From JANLYQ01 sp031365725 (GTDB taxonomy: Bacteria; Actinomycetota; Actinomycetes; JACCUZ01): 33,947 nucleotides of DNA. The stretch covers positions 1 through 33,947 of the forward strand of contig JANLYQ010000043.1 of NCBI GenBank assembly GCA_031365725.1, given 5' to 3'. The notes under the pieces were generated by a model. The model made no database searches and was not told the DNA's origin. It worked only from the letters and a program-made list of their open reading frames with translations. Positions 15,599-23,080 of this stretch are shown piece after piece. The translations under genes and the position numbers were made by a program. Within the stretch, counting starts at the first letter, position 1. Every line of letters begins with the position of its first letter.

Positions 15599-15993
15599 TG
15601 GACGCAGCCGGGAGTGGCCCCGTTGCCCGAGCGTCGGTCCATCAGCTCAGGATGCCAGTTGCAGGGCGGCCCGAATGCCGCCGCCCGCCAGCGCCAAGGC
15701 TCAGACAGAACGCGAAGGGCCAATGGTCCCCCGATTTGATCATCGGCAAGTGTCGGCCGCGGTGCCTGCCGGCGGACTTCCTCATCGGGTGCCGCGTCCG
15801 CCTGTGTTCGCTGGCGTTCGGCCCGCAAAGTTCTTTGAGATTCGTGCCGGCTACCCCGCGTCTGGGCCCCTTCGCTGGCACCCATATAAGTATGGGGACG
15901 TTTCTGCGCCAGTCGCCGCTGGCCGCTGCGGCGCGTTCCCGACGCAGGGCCGCCGCCCGTGCACCTGTCTGCTCGGCGGGTGGGTGACCGGCG
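15599..15993. other. Divergent intergenic region before the relaxase operon
   Basis: This 395-bp stretch separates the lipoprotein gene from the relaxase gene. It should hold the promoters for both and is a natural place for oriT. The only clear structure is an AT-rich inverted repeat at 15881-15896. Confidence 0.45.
15881..15896. repeat. Inverted repeat upstream of the relaxase gene (candidate oriT part or promoter)
   Basis: CCCATA-TAAG-TATGGG is a perfect 6-bp inverted repeat, AT-rich in GC-rich surroundings, 97 bp before the relaxase start. Relaxase genes of the MobF family often lie next to oriT, whose nic site follows an inverted repeat. The same bases include TATAAG, which could be a -10 element, but no good -35 is seen. 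Confidence 0.35.
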
Positions 15994-18891
15994 GTGGTGG
16001 TGTCGGTGGCGATGCTCGGCGCGGGGTCGGACCCGGCCGGCTACTACCTGACCCGGCAGGCGAACTGCCCGGCCGACTACTACCTGGGTGCCGAACCGGC
16101 CGGACGATGGCTCGGAGCCGGCGCGGCGGCGGCCGGCCTCTCCGGGCCGCTTGGCCCCGGCGGCGCGGACCGGCTGCGAGCTCTGCTGGCCGGCCGGTGG
16201 GGCGACGGGTTGACCCTGGTCCCGCAGCTGAGCCGGGCCGACCCGCGCGGCCGCCTGCCCGCGAAGCCACTCGTGGACGCCGTCCATCGGCGGGCCGACC
16301 TGCAGGCGGTACCCCCTTCGGCGCTGTTCGCGCAGGGCCGCGACCGCGCCAAGTTTGAGGCGCTCGCGGCCAGGGTGGACCGGTCGCGCCGGGGCCGGGC
16401 GCCGACAGTCTCCCCGGCCTGGGCCGCGCAGCTCGCGCAGGCGGCGGGCCTCGACGTGCGGGCGGTTTACCGGGCACAGGACGGCACCGACCGGTACGCG
16501 GCCGCGGTGCGGTTCGCGGACCGGCGGGTCGACGTGCGCCGGCCCGGGATCGACGTCACCATCTCCGCCCCCAAGAGCGTGAGCGTCCTGTTCGGCCTCG
16601 GCGACCGCACGGTCGCGGCCGCGGTCCGGGACGCCCACCAAGCAGCAGTGGGTGAGGCGCTGGAGTATCTGGAGTCGGTCGCCGGGCACGGCCTGCGCGG
16701 GCACCAGGGTGACGGCCAACGCGCCGCCCACATCGGCACGGACGGGTGGATCGTCGCCGCGTTCGAGCACCACACGTCCCGAGCGGGTGACCCGCAGCTG
16801 CACACCCACCTGGTGGTGCCAAACCTGCTGCACGGCGCGGACGGGAAGTGGTCGGCGGTCGACGCGAAGCAGATCTACCGGCACGCCCTGACCGCCAGCT
16901 ACCTGTACCACGCGAGCCTGCGCGGGCAGCTGACCGCACGTCTGGGCGTCGACTGGACCGCCCCCACCAAGGGCGTCGCGGAGATCGACGGCATCCCGGC
17001 CGACCTGCTCGGTACCTTCTCGACCCGCCGCAGGCAGATCGTGGCCGCGATGGCCGCCGCCGGCATCACCGGCCCCAACGCCGCCCAGGCCGCCTGCCTG
17101 GCGACCCGCCCAGCCAAGCCGGGCTCCGAGCCCGAGGCGTCGCTGCGGGACCGGTGGACGGCCACCGCCCGGGCCGCCGGCCACCACCCCGGCCGGCTGA
17201 TCGCCGCCGCCCTGGGCCGACGCCGACCATCCCCGGTCCCTCCGGTTCACCAGCTCGCGGCCTACCTGCTCGGTCCGGCCGGGCTCACGTCGCAGGCCAC
17301 CGGCTTCGACCGGCGTGACCTGCTCCAAGCCCTCTGCCAAGCCCTACCCGCCGGCACGGCCACCGATCGGGCAGCGATCGAGACCGCAGCAGACCAGGTC
17401 CTGGCCAGCCGCGACGTGGTCCGCCTCGTCAGCGCCCCGGAGGACGGGCCACGGTGGACCACCACCGAACTCCTCCGAGTCGAGCAGACCGCGCTGCACA
17501 CCGCCGACGAGCTGCGCGTACGGCCCGACCGGCACGTCGCCTCCGAGGTCCTCAAGAACGCTGTGGCGGGGCGAAAGCTGTCGGGCGAGCAGCAGGCGAT
17601 GGTCCGGGCCCTCACCGTAGCCGAGGGCCTTACGGTGGTGGTCGGCCCGGCCGGCGCCGGGAAGACCGCCGCCCTCGCCGCCGCCGCCCAGGCCTGGAGA
17701 GCGCAGGGCCGGCCGGTCACCGGGGTCGCCGTCGCCGCCGTGACCGCCCGCCGACTCGAGCACGCCACCGGGATCACCGCCACCTCCCTTACCCGACTCC
17801 TCAACCAGGCGCGGCGCCCCGACCCGGCCACCCTCCAGCCGGCTGGGCTGCCCCGCGGCGGGCTGCTAGTCGTCGACGAGGCCTCCATGGTCGACACCCG
17901 CACCCTGGCCGCCCTGCTGCAGCACATCCGGGCCGCTGGGGCCACTTTGGTGCTGGTCGGGGACCCGGCGCAGCTGCCCGAGGTCGGCGCCGGCGGGCTG
18001 TTCACCGCCCTGGCCCGCCACCCGGACACGGTCACCCTGACCGACAACCGGCGCCAGTCCGAGCCCTGGGAACGACGGGCCTTGGCCGACCTGCGGGCCG
18101 GGGACCCCGACGCCGCGGTCGCCGCCTACGCCGACCACGGCCGCGTCCACGCCGCACCGGCCGACCGGCTCGCCGACCGGGTCGTCGACGACTACCTGCA
18201 GCACCTCCAGACCCCGGCCGCCGCCGGGACCGACGACACGTCGAGGACGGATCCGCGGCGGGTGGTGATGCTGGCGGTCCGTCGCCGCGACGTCGCCTGG
18301 CTCAACGACACCACCCGCGAGCGGCTGATCGCCGCCGGTCGCCTCGGCTCCGACCCGGTCACCGCCGGCCGTGGCGACGCAGCGCGGGAGTACCGGGCCG
18401 GCGACCAGGTGATCGTCACCGCCAACGACCACCAGCTCGGGCTCCTCAACGGCACCCACGCCACCGTCACCACCGTCGACCCCCACCGGCGGACCCTGAC
18501 CCTGGCCGCCGAGGACGACCAGAACGTGATCGTCGGCGCCGACTGGGCCGCCCGGCACCTCGACCACGGCTACGCGATGACCTGTCATAAGGCCCAAGGC
18601 GGGACCGTCGAGGTTGCCCTCCTGTACGGCACCGCCGCTCTCACCCGCGAAGCCGGCTACGTCGCTCTGTCCCGCGGGTGGGCCGCCAACCACCTCTACG
18701 TCCCGGACGACACCGACCAGCCGGCCGCCGTCGCGGGCGACGGGCACCTCGACGAGCTCGCCGCCCGGCTCTCCCAGCGCCGCAGCCAGACCCTCGCCAC
18801 CCGACAGCTGTCCCGCAGCCAACCCGATCGGTGGCAGACCCGCCGCCCTGGCTACCCACCCCCACCACGAATCGAAGGGATCACCCGATGA
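15994..18891 (+). CDS. MobF-family conjugative relaxase with RecD-like helicase domain
   Basis: The 965-residue protein nicks oriT and unwinds DNA for transfer. The N-terminus has two Tyr pairs, GYYL (17-18) and DYYLG (29-30), matching the double-Tyr catalytic arrangement of TrwC/TraI. The metal-binding histidines are in EHHTSRAGDPQLHTHLVVPN (258-277). The C-terminal superfamily 1 helicase has Walker A GPAGAGKT (551-558), Walker B VVDEASMVDT, then GDPAQLPEVGAGGL, and late AMTCHKAQGGTVE and YVALSRG. The start is one of three adjacent GTG codons (15994, 15997 or 16000). It is the first gene of an operon in which xis overlaps its stop codon (ATGA). No frameshift is seen. Confidence 0.94.
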   Translation: MVVSVAMLGAGSDPAGYYLTRQANCPADYYLGAEPAGRWLGAGAAAAGLSGPLGPGGADRLRALLAGRWGDGLTLVPQLSRADPRGRLPAKPLVDAVHRRADLQAVPPSALFAQGRDRAKFEALAARVDRSRRGRAPTVSPAWAAQLAQAAGLDVRAVYRAQDGTDRYAAAVRFADRRVDVRRPGIDVTISAPKSVSVLFGLGDRTVAAAVRDAHQAAVGEALEYLESVAGHGLRGHQGDGQRAAHIGTDGWIVAAFEHHTSRAGDPQLHTHLVVPNLLHGADGKWSAVDAKQIYRHALTASYLYHASLRGQLTARLGVDWTAPTKGVAEIDGIPADLLGTFSTRRRQIVAAMAAAGITGPNAAQAACLATRPAKPGSEPEASLRDRWTATARAAGHHPGRLIAAALGRRRPSPVPPVHQLAAYLLGPAGLTSQATGFDRRDLLQALCQALPAGTATDRAAIETAADQVLASRDVVRLVSAPEDGPRWTTTELLRVEQTALHTADELRVRPDRHVASEVLKNAVAGRKLSGEQQAMVRALTVAEGLTVVVGPAGAGKTAALAAAAQAWRAQGRPVTGVAVAAVTARRLEHATGITATSLTRLLNQARRPDPATLQPAGLPRGGLLVVDEASMVDTRTLAALLQHIRAAGATLVLVGDPAQLPEVGAGGLFTALARHPDTVTLTDNRRQSEPWERRALADLRAGDPDAAVAAYADHGRVHAAPADRLADRVVDDYLQHLQTPAAAGTDDTSRTDPRRVVMLAVRRRDVAWLNDTTRERLIAAGRLGSDPVTAGRGDAAREYRAGDQVIVTANDHQLGLLNGTHATVTTVDPHRRTLTLAAEDDQNVIVGADWAARHLDHGYAMTCHKAQGGTVEVALLYGTAALTREAGYVALSRGWAANHLYVPDDTDQPAAVAGDGHLDELAARLSQRRSQTLATRQLSRSQPDRWQTRRPGYPPPPRIEGITR

Positions 18892-19100
18892 CCGAACGCA
18901 TGCTCCTCAAGCCAACCGAGGCCGCCGACATCCTCGGTATCGGTCGAAGCAAGCTCTACAAGCTGCTGCAGGCGGGCACTCTCGACTCCGTACGGATCGG
19001 TGCTTGCCGGCGGATTCCGCTCGACGCGCTTAGCGATCTGGTGGCTCGGCTGCGCCAGCAGTCGACAACTTCTCCCGCCATGGGCGACCAACGATCGTGA
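18888..19100 (+). CDS. xis: Excisionase (MerR-like helix-turn-helix DNA-binding protein)
   Basis: The 70-residue protein has the excisionase-type winged helix fold: LLKPTEAADILGIGRSKLYK, then LLQAGTLDSVRIG and RRIPLDALSDLVARLRQ. Such proteins bend attachment-site DNA and direct the integrase to excision. Its ATG overlaps the relaxase TGA and is preceded by GAAGGGA, which decides the start over longer upstream frames. Its stop overlaps the integrase GTG. This couples excision and integration proteins to the relaxase. Confidence 0.9.
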   Translation: MTERMLLKPTEAADILGIGRSKLYKLLQAGTLDSVRIGACRRIPLDALSDLVARLRQQSTTSPAMGDQRS

Positions 19101-20224
19101 GCATCTACCGAGACGATGAAGGTCGCTGGCACGGCTATGTGTCGATGGGCCTCAAGCCCGGCGGTCGCCGGAACCGTCGCCACGTCACCGGCAAAACGCG
19201 CGCCGACGTGACAGGCAAGGTCCGGGCCATGGAGCGCCGGCGCGATGAGGGCGTCGCGGCGGCGTCCGGCCGCGGTCCCACGCTCTCGGAATGGCTCGAA
19301 CACTGGCTCGAGCAGATCGCCGCCCGACGAGTCCGGCCCAGGACTCTCGAGAGCTATAGGGCCACCGTCCGACTTCACATCGTCCCCAGCATCGGTGCGC
19401 AGCGACTCGCGAAATTGCAGCCCGAGCAGGTCGAGGCGATGTACGGCCAGATGCTCGCCTCGGGCCTCTCTGCGTCGTCCGTCCTGCGCACCCACCGCAT
19501 CCTCAGCCGCGCTCTCAAGGTCGCCATGCAGCGCGGCAAGATCACCCGCAACGTGTGCACTCTCGTGGACCCGCCGACACCGAAGCGGTCCGAGAGCAGC
19601 CCGCTGACCGTCGACGAAGCGCGACGAGTCCTGCACGCTGCACAGAACGTCCGGAATCCTGCTCGCTGGACGGTTGCCCTGGCGCTCGGCCTGCGACAGT
19701 CAGAGGCGCTTGGCCTGAAGTGGTCCGACGTCGAACTGGACCGCGGGACGCTCTCGATCCGGCGCGGGCTACATCGCGTCTCAGGACAGGGGCTGGTCCT
19801 CGAGGAGCCAAAGTCGGCCCGCAGCCGCCGAACTCTCGCCCTGCCGGCCCAGCTCGTCGAAGGGCTTCGCCTCCAGCGCGAGGCGCAAGACCGGGAGCGG
19901 GAGATCGCCGGCACCGAGTGGCAGGGGGAGGACTTCGTGTTCGCCCAGGCCAACGGGCGCCCACTCGACCGCCGGTCCGATTGGGAGCACTGGCGAGCCC
20001 TCCTCACCTCGGCCGGAGTCCGGCAGGTTCGCCTGCACGACGGACGGCACACCGCGGCGACCCTGCTGCTCACCGCCGGCGTGCACCCGCGGGTCGTCAT
20101 GGAGCTGCTCGGCCACTCCCAGATGCGCACGACCACCGACGTCTACAGCCACGTCATGCCAGCCCTCGCCCGGGAGGCGGCCGACCAGATGGGCACAGCC
20201 TTGTGGGGCCCTGACCGAAACTAG
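19097..20224 (+). CDS. int: Tyrosine recombinase (site-specific integrase)
   Basis: The 375-residue phage-type integrase inserts and excises the element at tRNA-Ala. The N-terminal region (3-45) resembles arm-binding domains (YRDDEGRWHGYVSMG), followed by a SAM-like core-binding domain (62-150). The catalytic residues are all visible: R200 (LGLRQSEALGLKW), K239 (EEPKSARSRRTL), H314-x-x-R317 (LHDGRHTAATLL), H340 (LLGHSQMRTT) and the nucleophile Y350 (DVYSHV). It begins at the GTG that overlaps the xis stop and ends 65 bp before the right att repeat, next to the intact tRNA. Confidence 0.96.
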   Translation: MSIYRDDEGRWHGYVSMGLKPGGRRNRRHVTGKTRADVTGKVRAMERRRDEGVAAASGRGPTLSEWLEHWLEQIAARRVRPRTLESYRATVRLHIVPSIGAQRLAKLQPEQVEAMYGQMLASGLSASSVLRTHRILSRALKVAMQRGKITRNVCTLVDPPTPKRSESSPLTVDEARRVLHAAQNVRNPARWTVALALGLRQSEALGLKWSDVELDRGTLSIRRGLHRVSGQGLVLEEPKSARSRRTLALPAQLVEGLRLQREAQDREREIAGTEWQGEDFVFAQANGRPLDRRSDWEHWRALLTSAGVRQVRLHDGRHTAATLLLTAGVHPRVVMELLGHSQMRTTTDVYSHVMPALAREAADQMGTALWGPDRN

Positions 20225-20243
20225 TGGCCACCAAAATGGCACC
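20223..20243. repeat. 21-bp direct repeat, right copy (candidate integrase arm site)
   Basis: Identical and in the same orientation to 9699-9719. It overlaps the last bases of the int stop codon and lies 47 bp from the right att repeat. Confidence 0.55.
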
Positions 20244-20289
20244 AGGGACGACGCTGGCCGCCTCCCAGAATGGGAAACGGCCAGGTCAT

Positions 20290-20337
20290 CGGGGTGGAGC
20301 TGAGGGGACTCGAACCCCTGACCCCCACACTGCCAGT
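20290..20337. repeat. attR: Right attachment site within intact tRNA-Ala
   Basis: The 48 bp are identical to 9549-9596 and cover the 3' part of tRNA-Ala from anticodon-loop base A31 to just past the discriminator base. Integration here rebuilds a complete tRNA gene. Confidence 0.93.
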
Positions 20338-20367
20338 GTGGTGCGCTACCAGCTGCGCCACAGCCCC
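20295..20367 (-). tRNA. tRNA-Ala (anticodon GGC)
   Basis: The 73-nt gene folds as a full cloverleaf: acceptor GGGGCTG/CAGCTCC, D-stem GCGC/GCGC, anticodon stem CCACA/TGTGG with loop CTGGCAG, and T-stem AGGGG/CCCCT with TTCGAGT. The anticodon GGC reads GCC and GCU alanine codons. The acceptor stem has G3-U70, the alanine identity pair. CCA is not encoded. Its 3' part is the target of the integrative element, so its native terminator is now at 9513-9541. Confidence 0.97.
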
Positions 20368-20431
20368 AATCGCCGAGCATCTTCGATCGCACCGCTGAGC
20401 AGGCACGACCACCCGCCAGGCGAGCCGGACC

Positions 20432-20461
20432 AGTCTACTGGCCCACTAGCGGCGGCACGAA
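20432..20461 (-). promoter_or_regulatory. Possible tRNA-Ala promoter
   Basis: On the minus strand TTCGTG is followed after 18 bp by TAGACT, giving a 5' leader of about 60 nt before the tRNA. The -35 match is weak. The rest of 20368-20501 shows no gene. Confidence 0.3.
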
Positions 20462-20501
20462 TCGGCCCGGGGCGAGCGTCGTCCGAGAGCGGCGACGAGG
20501 C

Positions 20502-21131
20502 CTACCCCTCGTCGCTCATCACCGGCTCCGGGAGGCTGCCGGCGTTGTGCTCGACCAGTCGCCACGACCGGGACTCGCCGGCGCCGACCTCCTCGAGCAC
20601 CGACCAGCAGCAGTTGGCGAGACCGCCGATCACCGACCAGCAGTCCAGGGGCAGGTCGAGCATGCTGCCGATGGCACCGCGCGCCGACCCGCCGTGGGTA
20701 GCTACGACGAGCACACCCCCAGCAGGTACGTCGGTCAGCGCGTCGATCACCGCCGCCACCACCCGGGCGGCCACCTCGCTGCGGCGCTCCCCCCCGCCGG
20801 CTGCCACATCGGCCCCGGACCGCCAGGCCGCATAGTCCTGCGGGTCCTGCTCGCGCAGCTCGGCCACCGTGCGCCCCTGCCAGCTCCCGCCGTACGTCTC
20901 GCGCAGTCGTTCGTCGAGCACGACCACGCGCCCACAGACCCGGGCCAACGTCTCGGCCGTGGCACGAGCCCGCGCCAGGTCCGAGGCGACCACGACGTCG
21001 GGGTCCAGTGAGGCCAACAGCCGGGCAGCGCGTTCGGCCTGGGCCCGACCGGTCTCGTCGAGCTCGATGTCGGTGCTGCCTTGGAAGCGGTCCTCGAGGT
21101 TCCAGGCCGTCTGACCGTGCCGCCAGAGCAC
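20502..21131 (-). CDS. Histidine phosphatase family protein
   Basis: The 209-residue protein belongs to the phosphoglycerate-mutase-like phosphatases. LWRHGQTAWN at the very start holds the catalytic RHG histidine, LDERLRETYGGSWQGRT the acidic region, and VVATHGGSARG the second catalytic His. The substrate is unknown. The start is unclear: the first ordinary start codon is the GTG right before LWRHG, giving only V before LWRHG, with no ribosome binding site. The open frame continues upstream into the end of rsfS with a CTG but no ATG, GTG or TTG close by, so translational coupling with rsfS is likely. Confidence 0.88.
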   Translation of the reverse strand: MLWRHGQTAWNLEDRFQGSTDIELDETGRAQAERAARLLASLDPDVVVASDLARARATAETLARVCGRVVVLDERLRETYGGSWQGRTVAELREQDPQDYAAWRSGADVAAGGGERRSEVAARVVAAVIDALTDVPAGGVLVVATHGGSARGAIGSMLDLPLDCWSVIGGLANCCWSVLEEVGAGESRSWRLVEHNAGSLPEPVMSDEG

Positions 21132-21160
21132 GACCCGGCGGCCGGCGGCTGCCGCTCCGC

Positions 21161-21574
21161 TCAGGAGAGGTCCCCGCCCGACACCGCCGCTGACGGGCGG
21201 GTGCGACCGAGGCGGACCTCGGCCGGCAGCTCGACGGTGGGGCAGTCCTTCCAGACCCGCTCGAGGGAGTAGTAGACCCGCTCCTCGGCGTGCTGCACGT
21301 GCACGATCATGTCGATGAAGTCGAGCAGCACCCAGCGGCCCTCGCGCTCACCTTCGCGGCGGACGGCCTTCACGCCCATCTCGCGCAGCCGGTCCTCGAT
21401 GCCCTCGACGACCGCCTTGACCTGGCGGTCGTTGGACGCCGAGCACAGCACGAACACGTCGGTGATGACGAGCTGCTCGCTGACGTCGAAGGCCAAGATG
21501 TCGTCGGCGAGCTTGTCGGCAGCGGCTTCGGCGGCGGCGACAGCGAGCTCGCGGGCGCGGGGGGAGACGGTCAC
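21161..21574 (-). CDS. rsfS: Ribosome silencing factor RsfS
   Basis: The 137-residue protein binds ribosomal protein L14 (uL14) and blocks joining of the 30S and 50S subunits when nutrients are scarce. The fold is recognisable from KLADDILAFDVSEQLVITD, VFVLCSASNDRQVKAVVEGI and WVLLDFIDMIVHVQHAEERVYYSLERVW. The last block is the family signature. The C-terminal 25 residues are a variable tail. Its location between nadD and a histidine phosphatase gene is the common actinobacterial order. Confidence 0.96.
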   Translation of the reverse strand: MTVSPRARELAVAAAEAAADKLADDILAFDVSEQLVITDVFVLCSASNDRQVKAVVEGIEDRLREMGVKAVRREGEREGRWVLLDFIDMIVHVQHAEERVYYSLERVWKDCPTVELPAEVRLGRTRPSAAVSGGDLS

Positions 21575-21607
21575 GGTCCCCAGTTTCTCACGCTGCGAGC
21601 CGATCCT

Positions 21608-23080
21608 TCACGGTCGGAAGTCCGACCCGAGGATCACGATCACCTCGGCGACCGTCTGACCGCGGTCCGACACGCTCACCGACGACGCCGGCAACCCGAG
21701 GGCTGCAGCCACCCGACGGCCCCGATCGACACTCGCCGCCGACCCGTCCGGCACCGACACCACGCTCGGCTCCTGGCTGAAGGACGCCGCATTGCCCCCA
21801 TCGATCACGCGGAACCCCTTGGCCACCAGCTTGGTCCGCGCACCCACCCCGAGGTCCGGGGTGCCGACGCCGTTCTCGACCAGCACCCGCACCACCTGAC
21901 CACCGGCGTCGCGCAGCACCGCACCGGGGAACCGTTCCTTCATCATCGCCGAGGCAGCGGCGTTATCGATCGTGTACGACGCGTCCGCAGCGCCGGTGGC
22001 CACCTCGTTGACCGGCAGCGTGTCCGAGACCAGCGTGTTGCCCGCGGCTGCGGTGTGCAGCACCAGCAGACGCGCGGCCAGGGCGGCTGCAGGAAGCGTC
22101 GACCGCGAGCCGGTGCCGAGCTTGGCCAGCACGGCGGTCAGCTCGGCCGGGGTCACGGGCAGGGCAGCACTCACGGCAGTCAGCACGTCGTCGAAGCGGG
22201 CCAGCCGGGTCTGCTCGGGCTCGCCGTCGGCCAGGTACGTCGCGTAGGCCGCCGCCCCCGCACCGGCGAGCTTCTGGCTACCAGCCGGCACGACGACCTT
22301 CTCCCCGCCCTTGCCGTCGGAGGCAGTGACGTCGGCGTCGACCGTGACCTGCACGCCGCCGACGGCGTCGACCAGCCCGGCCAGCGCCGCCTGGCTCAGC
22401 ACCCAGGTGTCGCTCACTCGCACCGCGAGCAGGTCGGTCAGGGCGGCGGCCGACGCGTTCGCGTCGGTCACCAGGGCCGCCTCACCGAACGGCATGTTGC
22501 CCGAGCCGACGACGTCGACGACGACGCGTGAGGGCACGAGGACGGCTACCGCGTCCTTCGCTCCCGGGGTGGTGCCGACGAGAGCGCTGGCTGCCGCCGT
22601 GCCATCGACCCCGGTCACCTGCACAAGAGTGATCTGCTGCGGGGTCGGCGGGGACTTCACCACGACGGCTGTCTCGGTGCCGCGCCCCGACCACCACACG
22701 ACGGCCCCGGCCACCAGCAGGAGGAGCACCACCACGGCCACCGCGGTCAGCCGACGACGTCGGCTGCTGCGCTTGCGCGCGACCCGCTCGGCACTGCGGC
22801 GTCGCCGGGCCATCACGGTCGGTCCGGGCACTGCCGGGGCGGACGCGGGCGCCGCATCGACAGCGACACCAGCATCGACGACCGGCAGCGGTGCGACCGG
22901 CCCCGGGATCACCGGCGCAGGCGCGACCGGCTCCGGGATCACCGGCGCAGGTGCGATCGGCTGCCCGGTCGCCGGACCGACCACTGACTCAGCCGCGGCC
23001 TCAGGAGCCGCCTCGCCTGCCGGGCCGCTCCCCTTGCGATGCTTGCCGGGCTTGCCGGGCTTGCCGGGCTGGCCGCTCAT
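21608..23080 (-). CDS. Membrane-anchored LCP-like protein with LytR C-terminal domain
   Basis: The 490-residue protein has a disordered Pro/Ala-rich cytoplasmic N-terminus with PGK and APAPVIP repeats. A basic RRRRSAERVARKRSSRRRR stretch follows, then one membrane helix (about 110-130). The external part begins with an LCP-like domain (VDAVGGVQVTVDADV, LAGAGAAAYATYL). It ends with a LytR_C domain (VRVLVENGVGTPDLG... through VIVILGSDF). LCP enzymes attach wall polymers to peptidoglycan. The conserved Arg of the active site (YxRxR) is replaced by YATYL here, so enzymatic activity is doubtful. It overlaps nadD by 4 bp (23077-23080). Confidence 0.8.
   Translation of the reverse strand: MSGQPGKPGKPGKHRKGSGPAGEAAPEAAAESVVGPATGQPIAPAPVIPEPVAPAPVIPGPVAPLPVVDAGVAVDAAPASAPAVPGPTVMARRRRSAERVARKRSSRRRRLTAVAVVVLLLLVAGAVVWWSGRGTETAVVVKSPPTPQQITLVQVTGVDGTAAASALVGTTPGAKDAVAVLVPSRVVVDVVGSGNMPFGEAALVTDANASAAALTDLLAVRVSDTWVLSQAALAGLVDAVGGVQVTVDADVTASDGKGGEKVVVPAGSQKLAGAGAAAYATYLADGEPEQTRLARFDDVLTAVSAALPVTPAELTAVLAKLGTGSRSTLPAAALAARLLVLHTAAAGNTLVSDTLPVNEVATGAADASYTIDNAAASAMMKERFPGAVLRDAGGQVVRVLVENGVGTPDLGVGARTKLVAKGFRVIDGGNAASFSQEPSVVSVPDGSAASVDRGRRVAAALGLPASSVSVSDRGQTVAEVIVILGSDFRP
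22891..22950. repeat. Tandem 30-bp repeat inside the LytR_C gene
   Basis: Two 30-bp units (22891-22920, 22921-22950) differ at only two positions and a third partial unit follows. They encode the repeated APAPVIP(E/G)PV segment of the disordered N-terminus and may vary in number between strains. Confidence 0.8.
23041..23067. repeat. Three 9-bp repeats at the 5' end of the LytR_C gene
   Basis: GCTTGCCGG occurs three times in a row, with a variant copy next, encoding the PGK PGK PGK run after the start. Confidence 0.75.

Larger units (their letters stand above)
9549..20337. mobile_element. Integrative element (IME or reduced ICE) in tRNA-Ala(GGC)
   Basis: The 48-bp repeats at 9549-9596 and 20290-20337 are identical and consist of the 3' part of tRNA-Ala. 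The right end has a relaxase, excisionase and tyrosine integrase in one overlapping operon, with int closest to the tRNA, the usual arrangement for tRNA-integrating elements. There is no VirB4, TraB/FtsK or replication protein, so self-transfer is unlikely; mobilization by a helper or earlier loss of these genes is inferred. The left two thirds hold small cargo genes, one intact ISL3 insertion and several decayed genes. Confidence 0.9.

Noticed and set aside
15595..15885. 96-codon minus-strand ORF overlapping the lipoprotein start (ATGA)
   Set aside because: The overlap is suggestive but the product is Arg/Gln/Pro-rich without motif, and its start lies within the AT-rich inverted repeat.
15595..17340. 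581-codon minus-strand ORF opposite the relaxase
   Set aside because: Shadow of the relaxase gene; no protein-like features.
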